Source: an uncultured Bacteroidota bacterium (lineage in GTDB: Bacteria; Bacteroidota; Bacteroidia; AKYH767-A; OLB10). From it: DNA of 56,586 nucleotides. The position numbers and the translations under genes are program-made. The notes beneath the pieces were generated by a model. The model was given only the letters and a program-made list of their open reading frames with translations. It did not search any database and was not told where the DNA came from. Below are positions 42,004 through 51,594 of this stretch, in pieces. The stretch is from the NCBI GenBank assembly GCA_900696575.1, contig CAADHD010000020.1, forward strand, positions 1 through 56,586, given 5' to 3'. Position 1 is the first letter of the stretch, and every line of letters begins with the position of its first letter.

Positions 42004-43716
42004 ATGCAAATGCTTTTCAAAAAATTCAGAACTCTGTTTCTGGTCATCAGCCTCCTTGCCGCTTCGGTTACGGCCATTAGTTTTACCGATGATTATTTTG
42101 AGGTAACGCGGAACATAGACATCTTCGTTACACTTTTCCGCGAATTGAATGCCAACTATGTTGACGAAATTAAACCGGGAACATTGGTAAAAAAAGGAAT
42201 TGATTCCATGCTTGAATCATTAGACCCCTACACCAATTACATTCCCGAATCCGATATTGAAGATTACCGGTTTATGACCACCGGCCAGTATGGCGGCATC
42301 GGGGCCTTGATAGGTCAGCGGAATGACGAGGTTATTATAACCGACCCGTATGAAAACTATCCTGCACAGAAAGCCGATCTGCGTGCCGGAGATGTACTGG
42401 TTGAAATAGACGGTAAATTACTGAAAGGAAAAAAATACGATGAGGTAAGTAAAATTCTGAAAGGGCAGCCTAAAACGGTTGTTAAAATAAAAGTAAGGCG
42501 TGACGGTGAAAAAGAGCTGCTTGAAAAATCGGTTACCCGCGAAGAAATTAAAATCAATAATGTTCCCTACAGTGGCATTATAGGAGAGGATGTAGGATAC
42601 ATCCGGCTTACCGGGTTTACCGAAAATGCCGGCATGGAAGTGAAAAACGCGCTCACTGATTTGAAAGCGAAGAAGCAATTAAAAGGAGTAATTCTCGATC
42701 TGCGCGGCAATCCTGGCGGGTTGCTTCATGAGGCCGTGAATATTGTAAACATTTTTACTCCGAAAGGAGTGGAAGTAGTAACCACCCGGGGAAAAATAAA
42801 AGATGCCGATAAGGTTTATAAAACTCTTAGCACACCGGTTGATACAGGTTTGCCAGTAGCAGTTCTGGTAAACAGCATGTCCGCTTCGGCCAGCGAAATC
42901 GTTTCCGGAGCCATTCAGGATCTTGACCGTGGTATTACCATCGGTCAGCGCACATTCGGAAAAGGATTAGTACAGACAACCCGTCCGCTCAGTTATAATG
43001 CACAATTGAAAGTTACCACTGCCAAGTACTATATCCCCAGCGGTCGCTGTATTCAGGCTGTTGATTACACCCATAGAAAAGATGACGGCAGCGTAGGCAA
43101 GATTCCCGATTCGCTCATTTCAGAATTCAAAACCAAAAGCGGAAGAGTGGTGTATGATGGCGGAGGCATTATACCTGATTTTATTACTTCCCCGCGCTAT
43201 GTAAGTCCTATTACCCGTGCGCTCATCAGCAAGTATTTGATATTTGATTATGCGACATGGTATCACCGTACCCACCCTTCCATTGCCCCGGCACTCCAAT
43301 TCAAACTTTCGGATGCCGAATACGATGCTTTTGTAAAATGGCTCGAACCCAAAGAGTATGAATACAGCACACGCAGCGAGAAGTCTTTGGAAGACCTGAA
43401 AAAGTTTGCAGAGAAAGAAAAGTATTTTGAAGCCATAAAATCAGAGTACGAGCAGTTGCAGAAAAAAATGATGCACGATAAAACCAAAGACCTTTATAAA
43501 TACAAAGATGAGATTACTGAATTGCTTCAGGCAGAGATCAGCTCACGCTATTACTTTCAGAATGGAAGAGTTGAAGCTGGCTTTGCTTATGATACGGATA
43601 TTAAAAAGGCGCTTGAAGCCATTGCCAGTCCGCAGGTATTTGCTCAAATTATAAATCGTCCTCCGGTTAAGAATCCTCCGGTTGATGATGAGGAAAAGGA
43701 AGGGCAGGGCGAATAA
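42004..43716 (+). CDS. C-terminal processing peptidase, family S41 (copy 2)
   Basis: 570 residues. A signal or anchor segment (TLFLVISLLAASVTAI) starts the protein. A PDZ domain at about 90-180 has GGIGALIG and AQKADLRAGDVLVEIDG. The catalytic domain has VILDLRGNPGGLLHEAVNIV, the Ser-bearing SMSASASEIVSG, and the Lys-bearing GQRTFGKGLVQ. A long C-terminal part (about 400-570) is rich in charged helices, with KYFEAIKSEYEQLQKKMM, and ends in an acidic tail. It is related to the S41 protease at 17471-19060 but clearly distinct, especially at the C-terminus. It acts in the periplasm on unidentified substrates. Confidence 0.93.
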   Translation: MQMLFKKFRTLFLVISLLAASVTAISFTDDYFEVTRNIDIFVTLFRELNANYVDEIKPGTLVKKGIDSMLESLDPYTNYIPESDIEDYRFMTTGQYGGIGALIGQRNDEVIITDPYENYPAQKADLRAGDVLVEIDGKLLKGKKYDEVSKILKGQPKTVVKIKVRRDGEKELLEKSVTREEIKINNVPYSGIIGEDVGYIRLTGFTENAGMEVKNALTDLKAKKQLKGVILDLRGNPGGLLHEAVNIVNIFTPKGVEVVTTRGKIKDADKVYKTLSTPVDTGLPVAVLVNSMSASASEIVSGAIQDLDRGITIGQRTFGKGLVQTTRPLSYNAQLKVTTAKYYIPSGRCIQAVDYTHRKDDGSVGKIPDSLISEFKTKSGRVVYDGGGIIPDFITSPRYVSPITRALISKYLIFDYATWYHRTHPSIAPALQFKLSDAEYDAFVKWLEPKEYEYSTRSEKSLEDLKKFAEKEKYFEAIKSEYEQLQKKMMHDKTKDLYKYKDEITELLQAEISSRYYFQNGRVEAGFAYDTDIKKALEAIASPQVFAQIINRPPVKNPPVDDEEKEGQGE

Positions 43717-43831
43717 CGACTCTGTGTAAGTGCCGGATGTCATTAAAATTATTTGCTTTGCGCGCCTTTGTTGGTTTTTAATTCACAGAATAAAGCGACA
43801 GGGTACTTTGAAAAATTAAACATTAGTTTGA

Positions 43832-44920
43832 ATGAACCCTAACCACTACAGTGTTATCATGGCAGGAGGAATCGGAAGCCGTTTCTGGCCGATGAGCCGC
43901 AATGCAAAACCAAAACAGTTTCTGGATATCCTCGGTACAGGCCGCACCTTGCTGCAACAGAGTTTTGACCGGCTGAAAAAGATTTGTCCGGAAAAACAAA
44001 TTTTAATTGTTACCAATGAAGCTTATGTTGGTCTTGTCACTGAACAATTGCCCGGAATAAATCCTTCGCAGGTTTTAGGAGAGCCTTATCGAAAAAATAC
44101 TGCACCTTGCATTGCTTATGCCGCTCATAAAATCAATGCGCTCAATCCTGAAGCGGTAATGCTGGTGGCCCCAAGCGACCATGTCATAACAGATGAAGAC
44201 GGCTTTGTACGCTGTGTTAATAAAGGCCTTGAGTTTGTTTCCGGAAAAGAAAGCCTGCTCACCATCGGTATTAAACCTTCGCGTCCGGATACCGGATATG
44301 GTTATATCCAAATGGTTGCCGATAAAACCAACGAAGAATTCAAGATTACCAAGGTAAAAACCTTTACCGAAAAACCGAATCTTGAAATGGCAAAATTCTT
44401 CCTTCAATCAGGAGAGTTTGCATGGAACGCAGGCATATTTATGTGGAGTGCTAAGAGTATTTTATCGGCCATGGAAGAATTTCTTCCGGAAATGAATCAT
44501 CAGTTTTCAGCATGCAAAAATGATTACAATACCCCTGCAGAACATCAGGCCATGATAGAAGTCTATGAACGCTGCCCCAGCATCTCCATTGATTTTGCCG
44601 TGATGGAAAAAGCAAAGAATGTTTATGTAATGAGTGCCGATTTCGGATGGAGTGATTTGGGAACGTATGGCTCGCTGCACGAACATATTCCTCGCGATAA
44701 AAATCAAAATGCTGTTACAGGAAAACAGGTCATGATTTACGATTCAAAAAACTGCTTCATCAATGTGCCGAAAGAGAAATTAGTCGTACTGCAGGGCCTT
44801 GAAGATTATATTGTTGTTGACACCGGAGATGTACTTCTGGTTTGCCGCAAACAGGATGAGCAGCAGATACGCCAGTTTGTAAATGATGTACAGATAAGCA
44901 AAGGCGACCGCTTTGTTTAA
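43832..44920 (+). CDS. manC: Mannose-1-phosphate guanylyltransferase
   Basis: 362 residues. The nucleotidyltransferase signature VIMAGGIGSRFWPMSRNAKP followed by KQF is at the N-terminus. LGEPYRKNTAPCIAYAA, LVAPSDHVI, TFTEKP, WNAGIFMWSA and FGWSDLGTY follow as in type II GDP-mannose pyrophosphorylases without the isomerase domain. It makes GDP-mannose for surface glycans. It is followed with no gap by the GNAT-fold gene, whose ATG directly follows the manC TAA. Confidence 0.94.
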   Translation: MNPNHYSVIMAGGIGSRFWPMSRNAKPKQFLDILGTGRTLLQQSFDRLKKICPEKQILIVTNEAYVGLVTEQLPGINPSQVLGEPYRKNTAPCIAYAAHKINALNPEAVMLVAPSDHVITDEDGFVRCVNKGLEFVSGKESLLTIGIKPSRPDTGYGYIQMVADKTNEEFKITKVKTFTEKPNLEMAKFFLQSGEFAWNAGIFMWSAKSILSAMEEFLPEMNHQFSACKNDYNTPAEHQAMIEVYERCPSISIDFAVMEKAKNVYVMSADFGWSDLGTYGSLHEHIPRDKNQNAVTGKQVMIYDSKNCFINVPKEKLVVLQGLEDYIVVDTGDVLLVCRKQDEQQIRQFVNDVQISKGDRFV

Positions 44921-46075
44921 ATGGAACTGATCGAAGTAAAATCAAAAGCAGAAGCAAAAGAATTTCTGCATTTACCGGTAAAGATTTACAGCCATGATCC
45001 CGACTGGTGCCGTCCGTTAAATCAGGATATTGAGGCCGTTTTTGATGAGAAGAAAAATAAATTCTTCCGTCATGGCCAGTGTACCCGCTGGATATTAAGA
45101 AAAGACGGAGAAGTGATAGGAAGAGTGGCTGCTTTTATTAACCATAAGACTGCTAACAAAGAGCCGCAGCCTACCGGAGGAATGGGTTTTTTTGAATGCA
45201 TCAATAGCCGGGAGGCAGCCTTTAAGTTATTTGATACCTGTAAAGAATGGTTGAAACAAAGAGGTATGGAGGCGATGGATGGGCCTATCAACTTTGGCGA
45301 GCGCGATGCCTGGTGGGGTTTATTGGTTGACGGATTTACTCCTGTCCCCTACAAAATGAACTACAATCCGCGCTACTATCAAAGTTTTTTTGAAGAATAT
45401 GGGTTTAAAAATTACTTTGAGCAGTGGTGCTATTCGATAAAAGTGGCTGACCGTCCGCAAGAAAAATTTTATGTTCGTCATGCCGCTATATCTGCCAACC
45501 CCGATTTCTCTTCGGCACACCTTAAAAAAAACCAACTCGCAAAGTATGCAGAAGATTTCAGGCAGGTGTATAACAAAGCTTGGGTTAAACATGGTTCAGG
45601 CAAGCAACTGGAACAACATCAGGTTTTAGGTTTTTTCAAAAAAATGAAACCGGTGATGGATGAAAAAATAATTTGGTTTGTCTATCACAAAGGACAACCG
45701 GTTGGTACATGGGTAAATCTTCCCGACATCAATGCCATTTTCAGAAAGTTTAACGGAAAATTCGGATGGTTGGAAAAACTCAGGTTTATTTATCATCTGA
45801 AGAGAAAAAAAGAAAAAAAAATGATCGGGTTTGTTTTCGGAATCATTCCTGAACATCAGGGAAAAGGAGTTGATGCTTACCTGATTGTAGAAGCCGCCAA
45901 TTTCATGCAAAGCAAAATGCTTTATGACGATCTTGAAATGCAGTGGGTCGGAGATTTTAATCCAAAGATGATTGCTGTTTGTGAAGACCTTGGTGCGTGG
46001 CGCTCGCGAACCTTGATAACCTATCGTTATTTGTTTGATCGTAACAAAGAATTTAAACGTCATCCTGTTTTATAA
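44921..46075 (+). CDS. GNAT-fold protein of unknown substrate
   Basis: 384 residues. The C-terminal third has a GNAT-like acetyl-CoA segment (IGFVFGIIPEHQGKGVDAYL) followed by MQWVGDFNPKMIAVCEDLGA. The N-terminal part begins with SKAEAKEFLHLPVKIYSHDP, DWCRPLNQDI, and has GPINFGERDAWWGLLVDGF, features of a Bacteroidota family annotated variously as N-acetyltransferase or GTP-cyclohydrolase-like. I see no support for a cyclohydrolase. No signal peptide. It is coupled to manC (TAAATG) and is probably co-expressed; a role in sugar or lipid acylation would be guesswork. Confidence 0.8.
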   Translation: MELIEVKSKAEAKEFLHLPVKIYSHDPDWCRPLNQDIEAVFDEKKNKFFRHGQCTRWILRKDGEVIGRVAAFINHKTANKEPQPTGGMGFFECINSREAAFKLFDTCKEWLKQRGMEAMDGPINFGERDAWWGLLVDGFTPVPYKMNYNPRYYQSFFEEYGFKNYFEQWCYSIKVADRPQEKFYVRHAAISANPDFSSAHLKKNQLAKYAEDFRQVYNKAWVKHGSGKQLEQHQVLGFFKKMKPVMDEKIIWFVYHKGQPVGTWVNLPDINAIFRKFNGKFGWLEKLRFIYHLKRKKEKKMIGFVFGIIPEHQGKGVDAYLIVEAANFMQSKMLYDDLEMQWVGDFNPKMIAVCEDLGAWRSRTLITYRYLFDRNKEFKRHPVL

Positions 46076-46082
46076 TCATTAC

Positions 46083-46112
46083 TTGTAATCCTTACTGATA
46101 ATTTTACTTTTG
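46083..46112 (+). promoter_or_regulatory. tRNA-Lys promoter
   Basis: TTG (46083-46085), a 19-base spacer and TACTTTTG (46105-46112): a textbook Bacteroidota -33/-7 pair. The likely start is about 25 bases before the mature tRNA. The promoter is only 7 bp beyond the stop of the preceding gene. Confidence 0.75.
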
Positions 46113-46142
46113 CACCCCGTTTGAAAAAACGGTCATACTTCC

Positions 46143-46215
46143 GATTCCGTAGCTCAGCTGGTAGAGCATTACACTTTTAATGTAGGGGTCCTGGGTTCGA
46201 ATCCCAGCGGAATCA
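46143..46215 (+). tRNA. tRNA-Lys (anticodon TTT)
   Basis: 73 nt. The acceptor stem GATTCCG pairs with CGGAATC, with discriminator A at 46215. The D arm is GCTC-AGCTGGTA-GAGC, the anticodon loop CTTTTAA with TTT, and the T arm CTGGG-TTCGAAT-CCCAG. CCA is not encoded. No duplicated 3' end or integrase was found nearby. Confidence 0.97.
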
Positions 46216-46226
46216 CTGAAATCATC

Positions 46227-46262
46227 GCAACCTGCTGTTCCCCAGCAGGTTGCTTTGTTTTT
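46227..46262 (+). terminator. Intrinsic terminator of the tRNA-Lys gene
   Basis: Perfect 11-bp stem GCAACCTGCTG / CAGCAGGTTGC (46227-46237, 46243-46253) with a 5-base loop, followed by TTTGTTTTTG. Confidence 0.9.
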
Positions 46263-46392
46263 GACTTTTAAGGGGCAACACAGGTAATCAAACCAACCCC
46301 GGTTAAACCCTGTCAAGAAAAATAATTTCTGACCAACCGGCAGTTTGCTAATCCCGGTTTTAAATCCATTTAAGCTAAGCCCCCGTTTATCA

Positions 46393-46486
46393 GGATTTAT
46401 AAATCCGGTTCATTCAAAAAATTTCATCATTTATTGATTTGACATAACTAAGGCATGTTTTTCAAAAACTGCTTGTCTAAAGACAA
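46393..46486. promoter_or_regulatory. Two palindromes upstream of susC, possible operators
   Basis: GGATTTATAAATCC (46393-46406) is a perfect 14-bp palindrome. TTGTCT-AA-AGACAA (46473-46486) is a second one. They lie 166-179 and 86-99 bases before the susC start in a gap (46263-46571) without genes. No dedicated regulator gene such as an anti-sigma pair or hybrid sensor is next to the locus. Confidence 0.4.
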
Positions 46487-46571
46487 CTGACTTAAATTAG
46501 TTACCTGCCTTCTCCAGCGTTTTCTATTTTTACACTCTCAAAATAATCTGACTGAATTAAAAATTTTACAC

Positions 46572-49500
46572 TTGAGCAGACAACTGTTATTGATATGCTG
46601 TGCCATATTTTTTTGTTATAGGGGCGCAGTTAAGGCTCAGGAAACCATCATTTCCGGAATTGTAACCTCTTCGGCTGACGGAAAGCCATTGCCTTTTGTT
46701 TCCGTTTCTGTTGCAGGCACAATGAAGGGAGTAGTAACTGATTTGGATGGCAGGTATTCCATTCAAAATGTAAAACCTGACGATTCGCTGATGTTCAGTT
46801 TTGTTGGTTTTACAACTCAGAAAATAAAAACAGGTAATCAGAAAGTAATTAATGTGAAATTACAACCTGCCACAGCAGAACTTGGCGAAGTGGTGGTTAC
46901 GGCTCTTGGCATCAGCCGCCAGAAACGAGAACTTGGTTATTCTACCGAGAAAATTAAAGGGGATGAAATTCAGCAATCCAACTCACCGAATATTCTCAAT
47001 ACAATAACCGGGAAAACAGCCGGAGTGCAGATTACCAATCCTGATGGTGTAGATGGTGGCACCACGCGCATTACCATCCGTGGCAACAACAGCATTAGCG
47101 GAAATAACCAGCCGCTTATAGTAGTGGATGGAGTTCCGCTGAACAATGATCCGGGATTAACGGATGTAGGCCGCGGTCAGGACTGGGGCTCTGCCATTAA
47201 CAACATCAGCATGGCCGATGTGGAAGATGTGAACATATTAAAAGGAGGTGCTGCATCTGCCTTGTATGGCGCTCGCGGGGCAAACGGTGTTTTACTGATA
47301 ACTACCAAAAAAGGAAGGAAGCAGGAAGGTATTGGTGTTTCTTATAGTTTATCGTACAAGATTACCCATCCATACCGTTACCGCGCTGTTCAGAATAAAT
47401 ATGGCGGGGGCGCTCCATCCGTTTCACTTGCTGCTCCTGACTTTACGTATGCGCTTGACGGAACTCCCATGCTTCCTTCTCTTGCCACCGATCCTGAATT
47501 CGGATATCCGGGTTCGGCTGTTTCATGGGGGCCGGCTTACAATGGTCAGATGATTTTATGGTGGGACAGCATTTTCCGCCCATGGTTGCCACAGCCGGAT
47601 AATCTGAAAATTCCATTCCGCGATGGAAACAACACAACTCATCATATAGCCATTGAAGGCGGGGGTGATGCCGGCACTTTACGATTTTCCATTACCCGCA
47701 CTGATAATACTCCCATAGTTCACAACAGCCATTTTAAACAGACAACCCTCAGCACCAATTCGTCTCTCAAAGTTTCCGATAAAGTAAACATTGGTCTGGC
47801 AGCAGCATTTACAGATTATCACCGGCTTAACAGCCCAATGCTTGGTGAAGCTGCCAATTCCTTCAATAAAGGATTGCTGTATTCGTGGCCGCGCAGTTAT
47901 GCGGGCGAAGACAAGGAGCAGTATGCCCTGGCTGACGGAACACGCAACCCCATGTCGGGTTATCCATACCTGTACATTGACAAATACATGTGGTGGAATT
48001 ACTTTAACAACAACACCACCCTTGACCGGAAAAAATTAACAGGCGGTATATCCATCAATTATGAAATTCTTTCATGGCTGAACTTTACCGGCAGAACAGG
48101 CATTGATTATACCGCTGACGAATTTAGAACCAAGCATAAACCTGCCGATCTGATTGGGCTTCTGGATGGTTATTACTCCGAAACCAATCAGCGTGACAAC
48201 AGCTACCATCATGAGTTTTTATTTACAGCCACCAAAGAGAAAATTTTTAAATCGGACATCAATGCCGGTTTCCATATTGGCGGTTCGCGGTGGGACAGAG
48301 ATATGCGAAATGAAAAAGCACATTCGGGTACATGGTATTATCCTAACTGGTACAGCCTTGCTAATTACACTCCGGCAGTTTATGGTCAGGATGCACAGGG
48401 AAATGTAACCGTGATTGTTAAAGGCGATGATCCTTCAACTCTTATTCCGCAAACAAATTTTTACAGAAAAAAAATCAACTCCTTGTTTTCATTCCTCAAT
48501 TTGTCGTACAGGAACTATTTGTTTCTTGAATTAACCGGACGAAACGACTGGTCTTCCACCTTGCCTGATAATGCTAACTCGTATTTCTATCCTGGTATGT
48601 CTGTTAGTTTTATAGCTACTGATGCATTGCAGATAAAAAGCAGCAAACTCAGTTTTGCGAAAGTGAGAATGGGCGCAGCCCAAACAGCTACCGATACCGA
48701 CCCCTATCTCACAGAGTTTTATTACAACACCGGTTTGTTTGGCGGGCAACAGTCATCGTCATTTCCGAACACCATTCCACCCATCGCTTTAAAACCACAG
48801 CGTGTTAATTCTTATGAAGCCGGAACCAATCTTGGTTTTTTCAATGACAAACTAACCATTGATTTTACTTACTATTACCGTTACTGTTTTGATCAGATTA
48901 TTTCGCTTCCTGTTCCTGCTTCTTCAGGGGCAACTATGGTGGCTATTAATGAAGGGGTGCTTACAAACCGCGGAATTGAATTATTGGTGAATGCAACTGT
49001 GCTAAACAAAAGAAACCTGTTGGTAAAATCAGGATTGAATTTTTCACGCAACAGAAATAAAGTGGTTAGCCTTGGCGAGTATGCCGACACGTATGTGCTG
49101 GCCGACATCTGGGGTGAAAACGGTCCGCTGATGGCATTGCGCGAAGGCGATGATTTCGGAACCATATTCGGATGGGATTATGTTTACCGTGACGGTCAAC
49201 CGGTAGTGAGCGATGACGGTAAAAAGTATTTAATATCTGATAAACGAGTTCCCATCGGAAATGCCTCTCCGCATTTTCTTGCCGGATGGACTACCGAATT
49301 CAGGTATAAAAATTTTACCATGCGTACATTGATTGATACAAAGTATGGCGGTGATATTTACTGCGGCTCCTATGTTACAGGGTTGCAAACCGGTCAAAGC
49401 CCTGAAACATTGCTGGAACGCGATGGCGGAGGATTGCCTTACACCGATGCCAATGGCAACACTTCCAACATAGGGGTAATACTCCCCGGTGTTCATGCCG

Positions 49501-49847
49501 ATGGAACTCCGAACAACACCGTGGTGCATTATTACTACAAGTACATGCCTAATGCAGGAGGATGGGGACACTTTCTTTCCAAACCCGGCATTGTAGAAGA
49601 TACATGGGTAAAATTCCGCGAAGTAGTACTGACCTATACTTTCCCTCAACATATACTTGGCAGGCAAAAAGTTTTCCGCGAGTTAACGCTTGCCTTTACT
49701 GCACGCGATTTATTTTACATATACAGCTCCGTACCCGACCGCATCAATCCCGAAGGGCTGATGGGGGCAGGTGATGCGCAGGGGTTTGAATGGGCTTCAC
49801 TACCCGGGGTAAGATCTTTTTCGTTCGGAATAAATGCACGGTTTTAA
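46572..49847 (+). CDS. SusC/RagA-type TonB-linked outer-membrane protein
   Basis: 1091 residues from a TTG start; no in-frame ATG precedes it and the reading SRQLLLICCAIFFCYRGAV gives a proper signal peptide. A carboxypeptidase-like domain (ISGIVTSSADGKPLPFVSVS) leads to the SusC signature plug (GVQITNPDGVDGGTTRITIR, IVVDGVPLNN, DVNILKGGAASALYGARG) and a barrel ending VRSFSFGINARF. It pairs with the SusD lipoprotein 9 bp downstream to import oligosaccharides or peptides. The adjacent PNGase F-like protein suggests glycopeptide or N-glycan substrates, which is inference. Confidence 0.95.
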   Translation: MSRQLLLICCAIFFCYRGAVKAQETIISGIVTSSADGKPLPFVSVSVAGTMKGVVTDLDGRYSIQNVKPDDSLMFSFVGFTTQKIKTGNQKVINVKLQPATAELGEVVVTALGISRQKRELGYSTEKIKGDEIQQSNSPNILNTITGKTAGVQITNPDGVDGGTTRITIRGNNSISGNNQPLIVVDGVPLNNDPGLTDVGRGQDWGSAINNISMADVEDVNILKGGAASALYGARGANGVLLITTKKGRKQEGIGVSYSLSYKITHPYRYRAVQNKYGGGAPSVSLAAPDFTYALDGTPMLPSLATDPEFGYPGSAVSWGPAYNGQMILWWDSIFRPWLPQPDNLKIPFRDGNNTTHHIAIEGGGDAGTLRFSITRTDNTPIVHNSHFKQTTLSTNSSLKVSDKVNIGLAAAFTDYHRLNSPMLGEAANSFNKGLLYSWPRSYAGEDKEQYALADGTRNPMSGYPYLYIDKYMWWNYFNNNTTLDRKKLTGGISINYEILSWLNFTGRTGIDYTADEFRTKHKPADLIGLLDGYYSETNQRDNSYHHEFLFTATKEKIFKSDINAGFHIGGSRWDRDMRNEKAHSGTWYYPNWYSLANYTPAVYGQDAQGNVTVIVKGDDPSTLIPQTNFYRKKINSLFSFLNLSYRNYLFLELTGRNDWSSTLPDNANSYFYPGMSVSFIATDALQIKSSKLSFAKVRMGAAQTATDTDPYLTEFYYNTGLFGGQQSSSFPNTIPPIALKPQRVNSYEAGTNLGFFNDKLTIDFTYYYRYCFDQIISLPVPASSGATMVAINEGVLTNRGIELLVNATVLNKRNLLVKSGLNFSRNRNKVVSLGEYADTYVLADIWGENGPLMALREGDDFGTIFGWDYVYRDGQPVVSDDGKKYLISDKRVPIGNASPHFLAGWTTEFRYKNFTMRTLIDTKYGGDIYCGSYVTGLQTGQSPETLLERDGGGLPYTDANGNTSNIGVILPGVHADGTPNNTVVHYYYKYMPNAGGWGHFLSKPGIVEDTWVKFREVVLTYTFPQHILGRQKVFRELTLAFTARDLFYIYSSVPDRINPEGLMGAGDAQGFEWASLPGVRSFSFGINARF

Positions 49848-49856
49848 ATTCAGGTC

Positions 49857-51527
49857 ATGAAAAAAACTCAATACAAAACCACAGGACTTGCCAATCAGGT
49901 ATTATCGAAGCCTGGCTTTGCATTGATCTGCGCTTCTGTTCTCATATCCATCCTGTTTTTCTCGTCATGCAAAAAAGATTTTGATGTCATCAATAAAAAC
50001 CCTAACGGATTTACCACCGCCAGTGACGGAGCGCTTTTTAATTCTGTAATCAGTTCCATGCGTTCAGGTTGGAATGAACAGTTGTATGTAAATGTTTCCG
50101 TGCTTTATAAAGAAACACAGTTAGCCGCCCTGCCTCAGGTGCGCTGGAATAATTATACGCTGGGCACGGAGGAAATCTGGTCGAACTATTATACCATGCT
50201 TCCGAACCTGCGCGAACTGGAAAGAAGGTTTGAAACATACGATGCTTCGAATCCCGGAGTGAAGAACATGATGGCTATGGAGAAAATTATACTGGCCTGC
50301 AAGACTTTTAAAGTAACTGATCTGTTTGGCGATATTCCTTTTTCTGAAGCGGGTTATGGGTTCAGCAACCTCAATATGCTGCATCCGAAATTCGATTCGC
50401 AGGAAAGCATTTACAAAACACTGTTAAACGAATTGAAGTGGGCAGTTGAAAACATAAACATTCAAGCTACAGGAGAAGAGCCGTTTCTCACTTTCAGAAA
50501 GTTTGACAATCTGTTTTTCGGGGATTTGAAAAAGTGGAAAAAATTTGCCAATTCGCTTCGTCTGCGATATGCCATGCGTATGGTGAATAAAGAACCTGCA
50601 CTGGCCGGACAAATCTTCTCCGACATTTTCGAAAACCAACAAGAAGCCTTCGGCATAAATGCCTTCGGCCAGTTGAATAATGATCATACCGAGTGTGCGG
50701 CATTGTATCCGTATCAGCTTGGTTACCGCAATGAAAGCAAGGGTTGGTCGTTTAACCAGTCGAAAGACATGCGCATGGGAACTACTTTCTGGCGCTTGCT
50801 TTCCAAACATGACAGCACTGACGGCAGCGGAATTTTTGACCCGCGTGCTTATTATTTTTTTGATACCAATAACAATAACAAGTGGATTCCATATCCAAAC
50901 AACCCTCCTTCCGGTACGCCTGATGGCGGAATTCCGTATGAGTACCATCGCGATTTAAATTATTCCATTAAAGGCGCAGATTGCCTGTATTCTCCGGTTA
51001 ATTATTACCTGGCACGTGATATGGATTATCAACCTGATATTTTAATAACAGGTGCTGAAGTATTGTTCATTCGTGCAGAAGCGTATTTATTGGGAATCGG
51101 TGTACCGAAAGATTTAGGAAATGCTACCTCTTCTTTTTTGGACGGCATTCAGTTTTCACTTAACTTCTGGAAACAGGTAATGACGGCTTCGCGGTTACCC
51201 TTGGGTGCCCCGTTTTCAAACAACGTTTCTGTTCCGCAGAATCTGAATTTTATTTCCGTTCAGAACAACCTCGCATTTTTTACCGGTACAGAAGAGCAGC
51301 AACTCCGCGAAATTTATGCGCAATGCATGATTGATTTTTTCCGGCAGCCGCAGGAAGCTTTTGCACTGGCAAGACGTACCGGCATGACCCCGTTTGACGG
51401 AGTGCCTTCACAAGTTTACCGGTTCCCGATTCCGCCAACGGAAGTTTCCTACAACGCTTCCAATTACAGCAGTACCTTCGGAGCATCGGGCGATAATATG
51501 AACACAAAAGTGTGGTGGATGAAATAA
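49857..51527 (+). CDS. SusD/RagB-like outer-membrane lipoprotein
   Basis: 556 residues. An unusually long N-terminus (about 25 residues) precedes the hydrophobic stretch and lipobox (ISILFFSSCKKDFD, Cys about 39). The body follows the SusD-like group: NKNPNGFTTAS, a helical TPR-like core with EKIILACKTFKVTDLFGDIPFS and FANSLRLRYAMRM, then a late region YLLGIG and FPIPPTEVSYN. It caps the SusC channel and binds the substrate at the cell surface. Met start at 49857 is 9 bp after the susC stop, and the next gene follows after 67 bp. Confidence 0.93.
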   Translation: MKKTQYKTTGLANQVLSKPGFALICASVLISILFFSSCKKDFDVINKNPNGFTTASDGALFNSVISSMRSGWNEQLYVNVSVLYKETQLAALPQVRWNNYTLGTEEIWSNYYTMLPNLRELERRFETYDASNPGVKNMMAMEKIILACKTFKVTDLFGDIPFSEAGYGFSNLNMLHPKFDSQESIYKTLLNELKWAVENINIQATGEEPFLTFRKFDNLFFGDLKKWKKFANSLRLRYAMRMVNKEPALAGQIFSDIFENQQEAFGINAFGQLNNDHTECAALYPYQLGYRNESKGWSFNQSKDMRMGTTFWRLLSKHDSTDGSGIFDPRAYYFFDTNNNNKWIPYPNNPPSGTPDGGIPYEYHRDLNYSIKGADCLYSPVNYYLARDMDYQPDILITGAEVLFIRAEAYLLGIGVPKDLGNATSSFLDGIQFSLNFWKQVMTASRLPLGAPFSNNVSVPQNLNFISVQNNLAFFTGTEEQQLREIYAQCMIDFFRQPQEAFALARRTGMTPFDGVPSQVYRFPIPPTEVSYNASNYSSTFGASGDNMNTKVWWMK

Positions 51528-51594
51528 CCTGAAAACTGTATCACCAAGAAACTTTAACGCATTAAAATAAAATCAACACATAAAACTAAATACA

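Noticed and set aside
46143-46262. tRNA-Lys as the attachment site of an integrated element
   Set aside because: No integrase and no repeated tRNA 3' end seen; the tRNA has its own promoter and terminator.
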